From positions 143,656 through 207,655 of the forward strand of contig JBILML010000001.1 in assembly GCA_044375555.1 (NCBI GenBank): a DNA stretch of 64,000 nt. The letters are read 5' to 3'. Under the pieces are notes generated by a model that worked only from the letters and a program-made list of their open reading frames with translations, did no database searches and had not been told where the DNA came from. Shown here in pieces: positions 16,836 to 25,041 of the stretch (its first letter is position 1; every line of letters begins with the position of its first letter). The position numbers were made by a program, and so were the translations under genes. Origin of the DNA: UBA967 sp044375555. GTDB lineage: Bacteria > Verrucomicrobiota > Verrucomicrobiia > Chthoniobacterales > Terrimicrobiaceae.

Positions 16836-16907
16836 GCCTCCCGCGGCGAACCCGTGTGAGGAAGGAATCTCCTCGCCGAAGGGATGGGCGCGGCTAGGTT
16901 GGCCGGC

Positions 16908-17579
16908 ATGATTCCATTTCGAAATCTTGCCGAGACTCGAACGCCCGACGGCTCCCGATTTTCCCTTCACGAGCATGACGGGGAGTATTTTCTTAAACTG
17001 AATGGACGCCAACTCATGGGCTCGAACTCGACGGTTTCGGAGCTTCTTTTGGCCGACCTCGCTTGCAAATTCCACAGCACTGTCGAACGACCCACGATCC
17101 TGATTGGGGGTCTGGGACTGGGATTCAGCCTGCGGCGAGTTCTCGAAATTTCGGGGCCCAAAGCCCTGGCTCAGGTTTCGGAATTGCTTCCTGATGTGGT
17201 CGCCTGGAATCGCGAGTTTCTCCAAGGACTCAACGGCAAGTTGCTCGATGATCGTCGGGTGGAGGTCCTGACTCGCGATGTCTTCGATTGCATCAAAAAT
17301 GGACCGGGCCGTTACGATGCCATTCTTCTGGATGTGGATAATGGGCCGACTTCCTTTGTGCAGGAGAAAAATTCGCGCCTTTATAGCGGCAAGGGGCTCA
17401 CCATGATTCGCCGTTCGCTGAGGCCTGGTGGTCGCGTCGCGTTCTGGTCCGCCGAGCCGGAGCCGTTATTTCTAAATAGCCTTTCGAGGGCGGGATTCCG
17501 CGCGGAGGAGTTTGAAGCCAAATCCCACGAACGCGCAAAACGGGCCGCTCACCGCATCTATGTCGGCACAGTCGCGTGA
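16908..17579 (+). CDS. spermidine-synthase-like methyltransferase-fold protein
   Basis: 223 residues from the ATG at 16908 (another start at 16884 adds 8 residues). The nucleotide-binding region ILIGGLGLGFSLRRVLE, the acidic strand DAILLDVDNGP and the late RPGGRVAFWSAEPEPLFL are typical of the spermidine synthase-like branch of the Rossmann methyltransferases. The pre-fold N-terminal beta domain (SRFSLHEHDGEYFLKLNGRQ) matches that family. Key polyamine-binding residues cannot be confirmed by eye, so true spermidine synthase activity is doubtful. Convergent with purC. Confidence 0.8.
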   Translation: MIPFRNLAETRTPDGSRFSLHEHDGEYFLKLNGRQLMGSNSTVSELLLADLACKFHSTVERPTILIGGLGLGFSLRRVLEISGPKALAQVSELLPDVVAWNREFLQGLNGKLLDDRRVEVLTRDVFDCIKNGPGRYDAILLDVDNGPTSFVQEKNSRLYSGKGLTMIRRSLRPGGRVAFWSAEPEPLFLNSLSRAGFRAEEFEAKSHERAKRAAHRIYVGTVA

Positions 17580-17596
17580 TAATTCCGGAGCGGGAA

Positions 17597-18478
17597 TCAG
17601 GGGAGTTTCAGGCCGGTGAGTTGTTCGAAGGCTTCGATGTATTTGGCTGAGGTTTTTTCAGCGACATCGGCAGGAAGCTCGGGCGCGGGCGGGGTTTTGT
17701 CCCAGTCCAATGTCTCGAGATAATCGCGCACGAATTGCTTGTCGTAGCTCGGGGGATTCGAGCCGGGATTCCAAGAGTTGGCCGGCCAGAAGCGCGAAGA
17801 ATCGGGCGTGAGGCATTCATCGATCAGGATCAACTCGCCATCGGCTAGGCCGAATTCGAATTTGGTGTCGGCGATGAGGATTCCGGCTCGCGAGGCGTGG
17901 GCGCAACCGTGCTCGTAGAGGTCGATCGTGAGGTCGCGGACTTGGATGGCGAGTTCGTCTCCGAGGATCCGGCGGCATTCCTTCCAGGTGATGTTTTCGT
18001 CATGTCCGCTCTCGGCTTTTGTGGAAGGAGTGAAAAGTGGGGCGGGGAGTTTGGCGGATTGCAGGAGGCCGGTGGGAACCTCGTGTCCACCAACCGTTCC
18101 GGCGGTCAGGTATTCCTTCCAACCCGAACCGGCAATGTGGCCGCGGGCGACGCATTCGACGGGGAGGGGATTGGCTTTTCGAACGAGCATCGAGCGGTTG
18201 CGGAGTTGCGCCTCGAAGGGGTGAAGCACGGCGGGGAAGGCCTCGAATCGCGCGGTGAGGAAGTGGTTGGGGACAAAATCCAGCACGCCATACCAGAAGG
18301 CGGTCATCTGGGTGAGGACTTCGCCTTTGCGCGGGATGCCGGTCGGCAGGATGCAGTCAAATGCTGAGATGCGGTCCGTCGCAACGATCAATAGGGAATC
18401 GCCGAGGTCGAAAACCTCGCGCACTTTTCCGCTTCGGAGTTTCGGGATGCCGGGGAGGTTGCATTCAAGAAGGGTCAT
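17597..18478 (-). CDS. purC: phosphoribosylaminoimidazole-succinocarboxamide synthase
   Basis: 293 residues, the longer eukaryote-like form. SAICAR synthetase condenses CAIR with aspartate in purine synthesis using ATP. Motifs: GKVREVFDLGDSLLIVATDR near the N-terminus, RISAFDCILPTGIPRKGEVL, the ECVARGHIAGSGWKEY active-site block, and GILIADTKFEFGLADGELIL with DECLTPDSSRFW. No other pur genes nearby; it follows the GH1 gene by 21 bases in the opposite order (both minus strand). Confidence 0.96.
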   Translation of the reverse strand: MTLLECNLPGIPKLRSGKVREVFDLGDSLLIVATDRISAFDCILPTGIPRKGEVLTQMTAFWYGVLDFVPNHFLTARFEAFPAVLHPFEAQLRNRSMLVRKANPLPVECVARGHIAGSGWKEYLTAGTVGGHEVPTGLLQSAKLPAPLFTPSTKAESGHDENITWKECRRILGDELAIQVRDLTIDLYEHGCAHASRAGILIADTKFEFGLADGELILIDECLTPDSSRFWPANSWNPGSNPPSYDKQFVRDYLETLDWDKTPPAPELPADVAEKTSAKYIEAFEQLTGLKLP

Positions 18479-18499
18479 AGGAAGAAAATCAATTCCGGC

Positions 18500-19828
18500 T
18501 CAAGGCTCGGGGTTGGATTTGATGAAATTGTGGAACCATTGGCCAGCGGGTTCGATTTGGAGGCTCATGGATTTTTTGTCGAGATGGGTGAGGCCGAAAT
18601 TTGCGGCGTAGCCTTCCGCCCACTCGTAGTTGTCGATCAGCGTCCAGGGGAAGTAGCCGCGAATGTCGACGCCGTCATTCATCGCGCGGCGCATCTGGTT
18701 CACATGCTCGCGGAAGTAGCGGATTTTTTTCTGCTCGCTCTGGGTGCCGATGCCGTTTTCGGAAATCACAATCGGTTTGCCGTAGCGTTTGGAAACGGTC
18801 GTGAGCACGGAGTGCAGGCCCTCGGGATCGATGAGCCAGCCGTTCTGCGTGTAGTTCGAGCTGAGCTCGCCTTGGGGCCGGAGGATGAAGCGGCGGGCGG
18901 AGGCGACTTGCGAGTAGTAGTAATTCACGCCAATGAGGTCCATCGCATCGGCCGAGCGGTCAAGGTGGTCGAAATTCTGCCTCTGCATCATGTTGTAGAC
19001 GAATCCGGTCGGGTCTTGCAGGTGGCTGCGTTGCCAGTTTGGGAGCGAGTAAATGCCCATCACGAGAGCGCTGGGCTCTTTTTCATGAATGATGCGGGAG
19101 GCCTCGCGGAACATGCGGACGGAGACCGTGGTCGCCTTCTTGAGCGCGCCTGGTGTGACCAGCAAGCCGGGGGGCCAGTGGCCGCCGAAATATCCGATGT
19201 AGAGGGCGCCGTTGGGTTCGTTTTGCGGCACCCAAATCCTCACATCCGGTGAGAGGGCGTCCACCATTTTGGTGACATATTCCTTCCAGCGCGTTTCGAC
19301 ATCCGGATGCAGGAAATTCGAGCGGGATTTGTTTTTGGTGTCGTAGAGCCAGGACGGGAAAGTGAAATGCCAGAGTGTCACGATCGGCTCGATTCCGGCG
19401 GCTTTCAGCTTGCGCGCCATCGTGGCGTATTGACGGATCGCTGCCTCATTGAAGACGCCGGGTTGCGGTTCCACACGGCCCCATTCGATGCCGAAGCGGT
19501 AGTGGTTCACGCCGATTTTTTTCAAAGCGGCGATGTCTTTATCGAACCGGCTCCACGAGAAAGTGGCCTCCTCGCCGCGCGGCGGGATGTGGCCTTCTTC
19601 GGCGAAAATGTCCCAGTCCGTCTTGAAATAAAATGGCGAGTCTTTCGGGAGACCGCGGTCCTCGTTTTGGTAGCTTGCGGTCGAGGTGCCCCACCAGAAT
19701 TTGCCGGTCTTGATCGGACGAGAGGTCGCGGCGGAGGGTTTTTGGTAGGGCTTCGGAGGCATCACGCACCCTGCGAGCGCGGCGGCCAAGGCAAGCACCG
19801 CGAGACGGGAAATCGGATTGAGCATCAT
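18500..19828 (-). CDS. glycoside hydrolase family 1 lipoprotein
   Basis: 442 residues from the ATG at 19828 (a second ATG at 19825). The N-terminus has a lipoprotein signal with lipobox LAGC, so the enzyme is exported. The remainder is a full GH1 barrel: FWWGTSTASYQNE at the start, YRFGIEWGRVEPQPG, acid-base VPQNEP, nucleophile VISENGIG and GYFPWTLIDNYEWAEGY. Retaining beta-glycosidase activity on short glycosides is expected. GH1 enzymes are usually cytoplasmic, so a secreted lipoprotein form is noteworthy. Its start codon lies inside an inverted repeat shared with the divergent gene. Further upstream in-frame codons to 19960 are antisense to that gene and rejected. Confidence 0.9.
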   Translation of the reverse strand: MMLNPISRLAVLALAAALAGCVMPPKPYQKPSAATSRPIKTGKFWWGTSTASYQNEDRGLPKDSPFYFKTDWDIFAEEGHIPPRGEEATFSWSRFDKDIAALKKIGVNHYRFGIEWGRVEPQPGVFNEAAIRQYATMARKLKAAGIEPIVTLWHFTFPSWLYDTKNKSRSNFLHPDVETRWKEYVTKMVDALSPDVRIWVPQNEPNGALYIGYFGGHWPPGLLVTPGALKKATTVSVRMFREASRIIHEKEPSALVMGIYSLPNWQRSHLQDPTGFVYNMMQRQNFDHLDRSADAMDLIGVNYYYSQVASARRFILRPQGELSSNYTQNGWLIDPEGLHSVLTTVSKRYGKPIVISENGIGTQSEQKKIRYFREHVNQMRRAMNDGVDIRGYFPWTLIDNYEWAEGYAANFGLTHLDKKSMSLQIEPAGQWFHNFIKSNPEP

Positions 19829-19860
19829 GGGGCGAGGCTTATAGTTTCGCCCCATGATGC
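19822..19860. repeat. perfect inverted repeat covering two divergent start codons
   Basis: 14-bp arms (19822-19835 and 19847-19860) are exact reverse complements, separated by 11 nt (GGCTTATAGTT). The ATG of the GH1 gene lies in the left arm and the ATG of the secreted-protein gene in the right arm, leaving only 25 bases between the two start codons. It may be an operator or an RNA hairpin at translation initiation; there is no room for ordinary leaders on both sides. Confidence 0.85.
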
Positions 19861-20759
19861 CTTCAATGTCGAAATGGGTTCTGCCCGCTGTCTGTCTTTT
19901 CTCGGTTGCCGCGCATGCCGCGACGGAGGGTTTTGCGGAGCCGGATACGGTGCTTCTCAAGGACGGTTCGAGTCAAAAGGGAGTCATCGTTCGGAATACC
20001 TCGAAGGAGGTCTGGCTGCAGAACCGCTATTCGATCCAGCAATTTCCAAAGTCCGAGATCGTCCGCATCCGCGACCAGGCGGATATCGGTCTCGAGTTTA
20101 CCAAAGCGAATACTCCCGGCGACCTGCCCGCGTGGCGTGTGATGGTGAATGACCTTCGCAACAACGACGCCATCAAGTCCCTCGAGCAAATCCCCGCCAC
20201 GCACATCGACAACGGGTATTTAAAAAACATCCCGTATCTCTCCTTCCGCATCAATGAACTCGTGGAGATGAATATCTACGGAGATCCTGACGATCCGGCG
20301 GCGGTGGAGTTTGGCGTTTACGGACGACTGGCATCGCATGACAAGACCCGCCGAGTTCTTCGCAGTTTCCTGGCCGGCTTCCTGTCGAGCCGCAAGGAAG
20401 TCCAAGCGATCTATGCGATTTCCTTCAACGGTGGGCAGGAATGTCTGGAAGACTTTTGCATCAAAATCACCCCGGCCAGCGCGCCAGATGCCTATGGCGG
20501 GTGGTGGATCAGCCTCTACAACCCGAAAAAACTCGAAGGCGCCCGGCTCGATGACGCTGCCTACGCGAAGCTCACGAGACCATTTGGCCGAATCGTTGAT
20601 TCCAGTGGACGCGTGAAGCGCGACACCTGGTCGATCGAGGATTTGAATCTCACGCGTCGTTCCTTGGGAGTCGCAAATCAAGCGACTGCCTTGGTGCGGG
20701 GATTTTTCCGCGATGCCCAAGGGCAGTTTCGCCCGCTGACATACAATCAAAACAAATAG
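19854..20759 (+). CDS. secreted protein of unknown function
   Basis: 301 residues; signal peptide SKWVLPAVCLFSVAAHAA with likely cleavage after AHAA (a second ATG at 19866 gives the same mature protein). Residues 30-75 (DTVLLKDGSSQKGVIVRNTS, then KEVWLQNRYSIQQFPKSEIVRI) look like the small beta-barrel found in PVC exported proteins of the 'DGS-x-GxI' type. The rest is mixed and has one cysteine pair (ECLEDFC). No family recognised. A hairpin with a T-run follows the stop. Confidence 0.8.
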   Translation: MMPSMSKWVLPAVCLFSVAAHAATEGFAEPDTVLLKDGSSQKGVIVRNTSKEVWLQNRYSIQQFPKSEIVRIRDQADIGLEFTKANTPGDLPAWRVMVNDLRNNDAIKSLEQIPATHIDNGYLKNIPYLSFRINELVEMNIYGDPDDPAAVEFGVYGRLASHDKTRRVLRSFLAGFLSSRKEVQAIYAISFNGGQECLEDFCIKITPASAPDAYGGWWISLYNPKKLEGARLDDAAYAKLTRPFGRIVDSSGRVKRDTWSIEDLNLTRRSLGVANQATALVRGFFRDAQGQFRPLTYNQNK

Positions 20760-20760
20760 T

Positions 20761-20785
20761 CTCCGGATTTTTTCTGGAGGTTTTT
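20761..20785 (+). terminator. probable Rho-independent terminator
   Basis: A 7-bp stem (20761-20767 with 20773-20779, one G-T pair) and a 5-nt T loop, directly after the stop of the secreted-protein gene and followed by G and five T. It separates that gene from the coiled-coil pair. Confidence 0.6.
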
Positions 20786-20814
20786 AGGGAGCGTGGATAA
20801 GCCTACCGAGCATC

Positions 20815-21432
20815 ATGTCATCCGACCCGCGCGCCCAACTCTCCGAATCCCTCCTCAATCTTGATGCAGAAACCTCCGGAGAACTCGGCGACAAGGTTCA
20901 GCAAGTCCGTGCGGAGCTGGAAAGCCTCAAGCAAAAACAAGAAGAGATCGAACGCGAGAAGTCTCGTCTGGAAGAGCTGAAGCGTCGGCAAGACTCGCTT
21001 GAGCAGGGGCGCACCGAGATGCTCGATAAGCTCACGCGGGCTCTGGTGGTCGTTCAACGCGAAATCGAAGAGTCGCAGAAACGCGTGGAGCAGATGCACT
21101 CGATTTACAATTCCTTCACCCAGCACCTTCACCAAATTGATTCGATCAACTCGCGCGGTTGGATGCCCCAAGACCTCCCGCGCGAACTCAGCAAGGCGCT
21201 TAGTTCTGTCGAAGACGCCCGCTCGGAATACATCAAGGCCCAAGCCAAACTCTCCGTGGACACCTCCGGCGAGGTTTCCTTGCCCATGCAGGACATGGAT
21301 TACCAACTCGCTGAAGAGGAGCGCGGATTTTCCTATTGGCTGAAAAGCGGATTCGCTTTCACCCTGCCGATCCAGGCGATCGCCTTGGTGGCCCTCCTCG
21401 TTTACATCTGGTCTGTCACATCCGGTCGTTAA
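20815..21432 (+). CDS. tail-anchored coiled-coil protein
   Basis: 205 residues. Residues about 22-98 are a strong heptad coiled coil (Glu, Lys, Leu, Gln rich). The middle is helical, and the only membrane segment lies at the C-terminus (residues about 182-201, LPIQAIALVALLVYIWSVTS), so the body faces the cytoplasm if it is a tail-anchored protein. It is 3 bases upstream of a second tail-anchored coiled-coil gene. No enzymatic motif. A structural or scaffolding role at the membrane is inferred from the topology only. Confidence 0.75.
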   Translation: MSSDPRAQLSESLLNLDAETSGELGDKVQQVRAELESLKQKQEEIEREKSRLEELKRRQDSLEQGRTEMLDKLTRALVVVQREIEESQKRVEQMHSIYNSFTQHLHQIDSINSRGWMPQDLPRELSKALSSVEDARSEYIKAQAKLSVDTSGEVSLPMQDMDYQLAEEERGFSYWLKSGFAFTLPIQAIALVALLVYIWSVTSGR

Positions 21433-21435
21433 GAC

Positions 21436-21777
21436 ATGTCGCTGAAAAAACTTTCCTCATCTACAAAAGTCACCGACGCCCAGCGTCAATTGGACAAAGC
21501 GCAACTCGAGCTCAAAAAGCGTGAGGTCGAGCTGAACCGGTTGTTGGTGAAAATTCCCAAGCAGATCGAGAAAGAGAAAAAGACGAAACTCAATGTTGAG
21601 CTCACAGCACCCTCGATTTCTCTCGGTGGCGCGAGGGTTTCCCGGAGCCCTCAGCCGATGCGACGCGGCAAGACCCGTCTGAGCAAGGATCTCAACGCGG
21701 CCCGGTTCAAATTCCTCGCTCTTTGCCTGATTCTTCTGACCATTTTGGTGATGCTTTGGCGGTCGATTCCGTCCTGA
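21436..21777 (+). CDS. small tail-anchored coiled-coil protein
   Basis: 113 residues. A coiled coil in residues 12-50 (LDKAQLELKKREVELNRLL), a basic Pro/Ser-rich middle, then a C-terminal membrane segment FLALCLILLTILVMLWRS (about 93-110). The design matches the gene just upstream, so the two may assemble together. It ends against the stop codon of the convergent membrane-protein gene with no gap. No family recognised. Confidence 0.75.
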   Translation: MSLKKLSSSTKVTDAQRQLDKAQLELKKREVELNRLLVKIPKQIEKEKKTKLNVELTAPSISLGGARVSRSPQPMRRGKTRLSKDLNAARFKFLALCLILLTILVMLWRSIPS

Positions 21778-23412
21778 TTATTCGGGCACTTTGACCGGTT
21801 GGGACTGGCCGGTTGGCAGCACCCATTTCGCTCCGATTTCTTTGGCAGCCTCGATCCAGCCAGCTTCGAGAGCGAGGACTTGGCGGAGTTTCGCGAGCTT
21901 TTCCCGGTAATCGAGTCCGTGACTCCACAAATGCCCCTCGTAGCCGCAAACCACCGGCCGCCCCAGAAGAATGACGGGATGGTTGAATCGGGGTTCAACA
22001 GCAATCCGGTCTAGCGCGGGAACATCCTGGAACGCGATGCGGGTCGCCGCCAATTCCTCGCGCGAGGCGAGGTCGTAGCCATGTCGGCGGTCCAGCCCGC
22101 CGACGAGGGACACGGCGCCAGAGAAAAACAGCAACACGCAAAGCGTGGCTCTTGGAATCGAGGGGAGTGGCTTCAAGACTAAGCTCCAGATCATGGGCGC
22201 CGCCACCAGCCAGGCCCAGATGAGGAGCTTCGTGTTGTCCCACTCCCACGGAGCGAACGCGACGAGAAAGCACAGGATGAAGACCCCCATCGAGACCACG
22301 CCAAAGGCCCGAGACTCCGGGTTTCCACGAACAATCGCCTTCCAGAAAAAGAAGGGAGTCATGACGAGAAGGATTCCGAAATTGAGAGCCCAAAATTTCC
22401 AGCCGTCGTCTCCCTGCATCCAACCGGGCAGCCACCGCAGACCGGAGGCCGCGGAGAATCCTCCCGTAACGAACCACACTCCGAGCGTCGCCGGCGGAAC
22501 TGCCAAGGCGACAAATCCCAGAAGCCTCCACCTCGAGGAGGGCTGGAACACGAAAATGGAGGCAAGCGTGAGGCTCAGGAAGAGAAAGCTGTGAACGCTG
22601 AAAAGCGGCATCGAGACATAAAGGAGGAATTGCAAAATGCGCGGGACGCCCGAGCTGGTTCCAAAAAAATCCTCCCGCCAGCAACGGAGCAGGAGCAAGC
22701 CGGCCGGCAAGGCGAACAGCATCCCGCGTTGAGGCACGACCATCGTGAGGAAGAGATTTTTCCAAGCTGCGCCGGTTTGATAGTCCTCGATTTGGCCGGA
22801 CTGGAACACGGCGAATCCGAGAAGGCCGCCGTTGAAGAGCAACGCCGCAAGGGCAAACGCGCCACCCCATCGCCAGAGCGCCCAGGCGGACAGGGCCGCG
22901 CCCGCCAAACCAGTCCAGATCAAGCCGCGCTCGAGTGGCATTCCTGCGAGACAAAGGAGGCTATTGAAAAAATCGGCACCGATCGGGTAGGTGAGGGGAA
23001 CTCCGGAGAGGATCGGGCTTTCCGGCCAGAACGGGGCCCCTTCGGCAAAGTAGCGAATGAATTGAATGTGCAGGGAGAGGTCGCCGAGGTTGTTCGGTGA
23101 GAGGATTCGCCAGGAATTTCCTACAGTGTAAAAAAGCCACGCGAAGGCGCGGAACGAGGCGATGCCGAAGACTGCGAGCATCAGGATATCCCAAGCGCTG
23201 AGGGGGGGTCGGTTCGGGTCGCGGCTGAAGAGATAGGCAAGGATGCCCGCGAGCGCGCCGCTTCCCAGCGATAACATCGCGCCAGGCTGGGTGATTCCTT
23301 TTGTGGAAAAAGCGCAGGCGATTCCCGTCACCACCGCGATCGAAGTGGCAACGAGCAACCCGGTGGCGGCACGGGAGAGAATGTCCCCGGGTGAGGAGCG
23401 GCCTAGAGGCAT
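21778..23412 (-). CDS. polytopic membrane protein, GT-C-like
   Basis: 544 residues from the ATG at 23412, which shares its first base with the stop codon of the upstream Agl23-like gene (TGATG). There are at least eleven hydrophobic segments, a large early loop (NNLGDLSLHIQFIRYFAEGA, then PFWPESPILSGVPLTYPIGA) and a C-terminal soluble stretch of about 100 residues. That plan fits GT-C-type glycosyltransferases acting on lipid-linked sugars at the membrane, and the phrase GDLSLHIQF followed by Y is what I would expect in the first loop. The assignment is structural only. The tight coupling to the Agl23-like gene suggests joint function. Confidence 0.7.
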   Translation of the reverse strand: MPLGRSSPGDILSRAATGLLVATSIAVVTGIACAFSTKGITQPGAMLSLGSGALAGILAYLFSRDPNRPPLSAWDILMLAVFGIASFRAFAWLFYTVGNSWRILSPNNLGDLSLHIQFIRYFAEGAPFWPESPILSGVPLTYPIGADFFNSLLCLAGMPLERGLIWTGLAGAALSAWALWRWGGAFALAALLFNGGLLGFAVFQSGQIEDYQTGAAWKNLFLTMVVPQRGMLFALPAGLLLLRCWREDFFGTSSGVPRILQFLLYVSMPLFSVHSFLFLSLTLASIFVFQPSSRWRLLGFVALAVPPATLGVWFVTGGFSAASGLRWLPGWMQGDDGWKFWALNFGILLVMTPFFFWKAIVRGNPESRAFGVVSMGVFILCFLVAFAPWEWDNTKLLIWAWLVAAPMIWSLVLKPLPSIPRATLCVLLFFSGAVSLVGGLDRRHGYDLASREELAATRIAFQDVPALDRIAVEPRFNHPVILLGRPVVCGYEGHLWSHGLDYREKLAKLRQVLALEAGWIEAAKEIGAKWVLPTGQSQPVKVPE

Positions 23413-24947
23413 CACGGCGTCGGCACGATGTCGGGTTTTCGTCCGACGACTTGTTCGAATTTATCGGCGGCGAGGTAGGCGGTGCAGGGTTCCTGGCCGC
23501 TGCGCAGGCGGAAAGGGATCTTCAGATAGGCCCGCGAGAGATTGGGTTCGATCTCGGATTCCTTCGCGGAGTCGATGACGATAAAGTCGTGGTTCCAGTG
23601 CGAGGGTTGGTGGTCTTTGTTGAAATACCCGATGCGTGTGAAGTCCCCGAAAATCCATGGCAACGGGTAGTAGCTTTCGAGCATGATGGCGCCCGACATT
23701 TGGTATCCAGCGGGGTCGGATTTGGCGACTTGGAGGACGGGCTTGGTGAACTCGTTGATGTCCTCGTAAGTCTGCACATAGACATAGGGCTCGCTGTCAT
23801 CGGTGAAGATGAAGAAATTCAATCGCACGCCGTAGTAGAGCGAGCCCGCGAGCAGCGGCGTCACGAGCCACCAAAGAGCGCGGCGGTGGGTTTTGGAGAC
23901 AGCTTCCTGAATCACTGCGCCGAGGAGGAGGTAGAACGGCCAGAGCATCGAGATGATGCACCAGGGGGTTTTGTAGGAAACGATCGAGTAGGCGAGCAGG
24001 GTGCCGGCGGCGGCGATGGCCACATAGCGGTAGCGGGAATCCGAGGGGAGGATGAAGCGGAGCCCCGCGATGACCCCCAGAAGGGCCGGCCACTCGAAGC
24101 AACGCGCCATCAAGGCGAGCCAGTAGTAATTGAGCGGGCCAACGAGATCGTAGGCGGTTTTTTCGTGTCCGCCGGCCTCCATGCCTGTCTTAAACCAAGC
24201 CGCGTGAGTTTCCCAAAGTCCGCTGACGGCGCGGAAGTCGAGAAAGGTTCCCGAGTAGAAAAAGACAAGCACGATTGCGGAAACGCCGAAGGCCGTGACG
24301 ACATCATCGCGGGACCAATCCTGCTTCGCGAGCGGCCAGCCCGGGCTGGGAGGCGAGGGGAATTTCCAAATCAAAAGCACAGGCACGGCAAGAACGAGGC
24401 AACCGATGTGGAGGACATAGGTTTCCTTGGTGAGGATCATTCCGGTGATGGATGCGGCGAGTAAGTAGAGATGCTTGCGTGCGCCGGTCTGCCATAGCCC
24501 GAGGACCGCATGGAGGAGTAAAATCGAGAAGAGAACCTGCCACGACTCGTGGATGGAATAGCGACCGTAGAAGACATAAGCCGGCGATAGGGCCATCGCC
24601 AGGGCGGCGAAACGCGCCGTGGGTTGACCGAAATAATCGCGAAAACGGAGGAGGGCCAGGATGCTCAGGATGCTCGCCAGAATCGCCGGGAGTCGCAGGG
24701 CCCAGAGTTCGCGGCCGAAGAGGGTTTGGGAAAGAAACACGGCGTAGAAGTGGAGTGGGCCGTGGTAATTCGTGGGGTCGTATTTGTGATAACCCGTGGC
24801 CCGCATTTGGTCGGCGAACCAGCCGTTGATCCCCTCATCGAAGTGGGCGGGCTTAATATCGATCAGCCACACGCGCAGAAAAATCGCAATGAGCACGATG
24901 GCAATCTCGGGAAGGTGGGCTTTGAGGGCCTTGAAATTCACCCGCAT
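23412..24947 (-). CDS. Agl23/TIGR03663-type GT-C membrane protein
   Basis: 511 residues from the ATG at 24947; a longer extension to 25079 is antisense to pdxJ. Ten or more membrane helices. The first loop has the GT-C acidic motif HFDEGINGW, followed by KYDPTNYHGPLHFY; later SYKTPWCIISM. These agree with the TIGR03663 family (called Agl23 in archaeal flippase-associated context). A related protein is encoded at 34169 with the same DE, DP-x-YHGP and SYKTPW landmarks. The product is probably a glycosyltransferase using polyprenyl-phosphate sugars, substrate unknown. Divergent from pdxJ. Confidence 0.82.
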   Translation of the reverse strand: MRVNFKALKAHLPEIAIVLIAIFLRVWLIDIKPAHFDEGINGWFADQMRATGYHKYDPTNYHGPLHFYAVFLSQTLFGRELWALRLPAILASILSILALLRFRDYFGQPTARFAALAMALSPAYVFYGRYSIHESWQVLFSILLLHAVLGLWQTGARKHLYLLAASITGMILTKETYVLHIGCLVLAVPVLLIWKFPSPPSPGWPLAKQDWSRDDVVTAFGVSAIVLVFFYSGTFLDFRAVSGLWETHAAWFKTGMEAGGHEKTAYDLVGPLNYYWLALMARCFEWPALLGVIAGLRFILPSDSRYRYVAIAAAGTLLAYSIVSYKTPWCIISMLWPFYLLLGAVIQEAVSKTHRRALWWLVTPLLAGSLYYGVRLNFFIFTDDSEPYVYVQTYEDINEFTKPVLQVAKSDPAGYQMSGAIMLESYYPLPWIFGDFTRIGYFNKDHQPSHWNHDFIVIDSAKESEIEPNLSRAYLKIPFRLRSGQEPCTAYLAADKFEQVVGRKPDIVPTP

Positions 24948-25041
24948 GGGATAAGTGCGGGGCCGTCTGCAATCAAGCCCGAGGGCTCGCCCCTCGACGC
25001 CAGTCTTGCTCCGGGAACTCCTCAACGGAATGATCAGGGGC

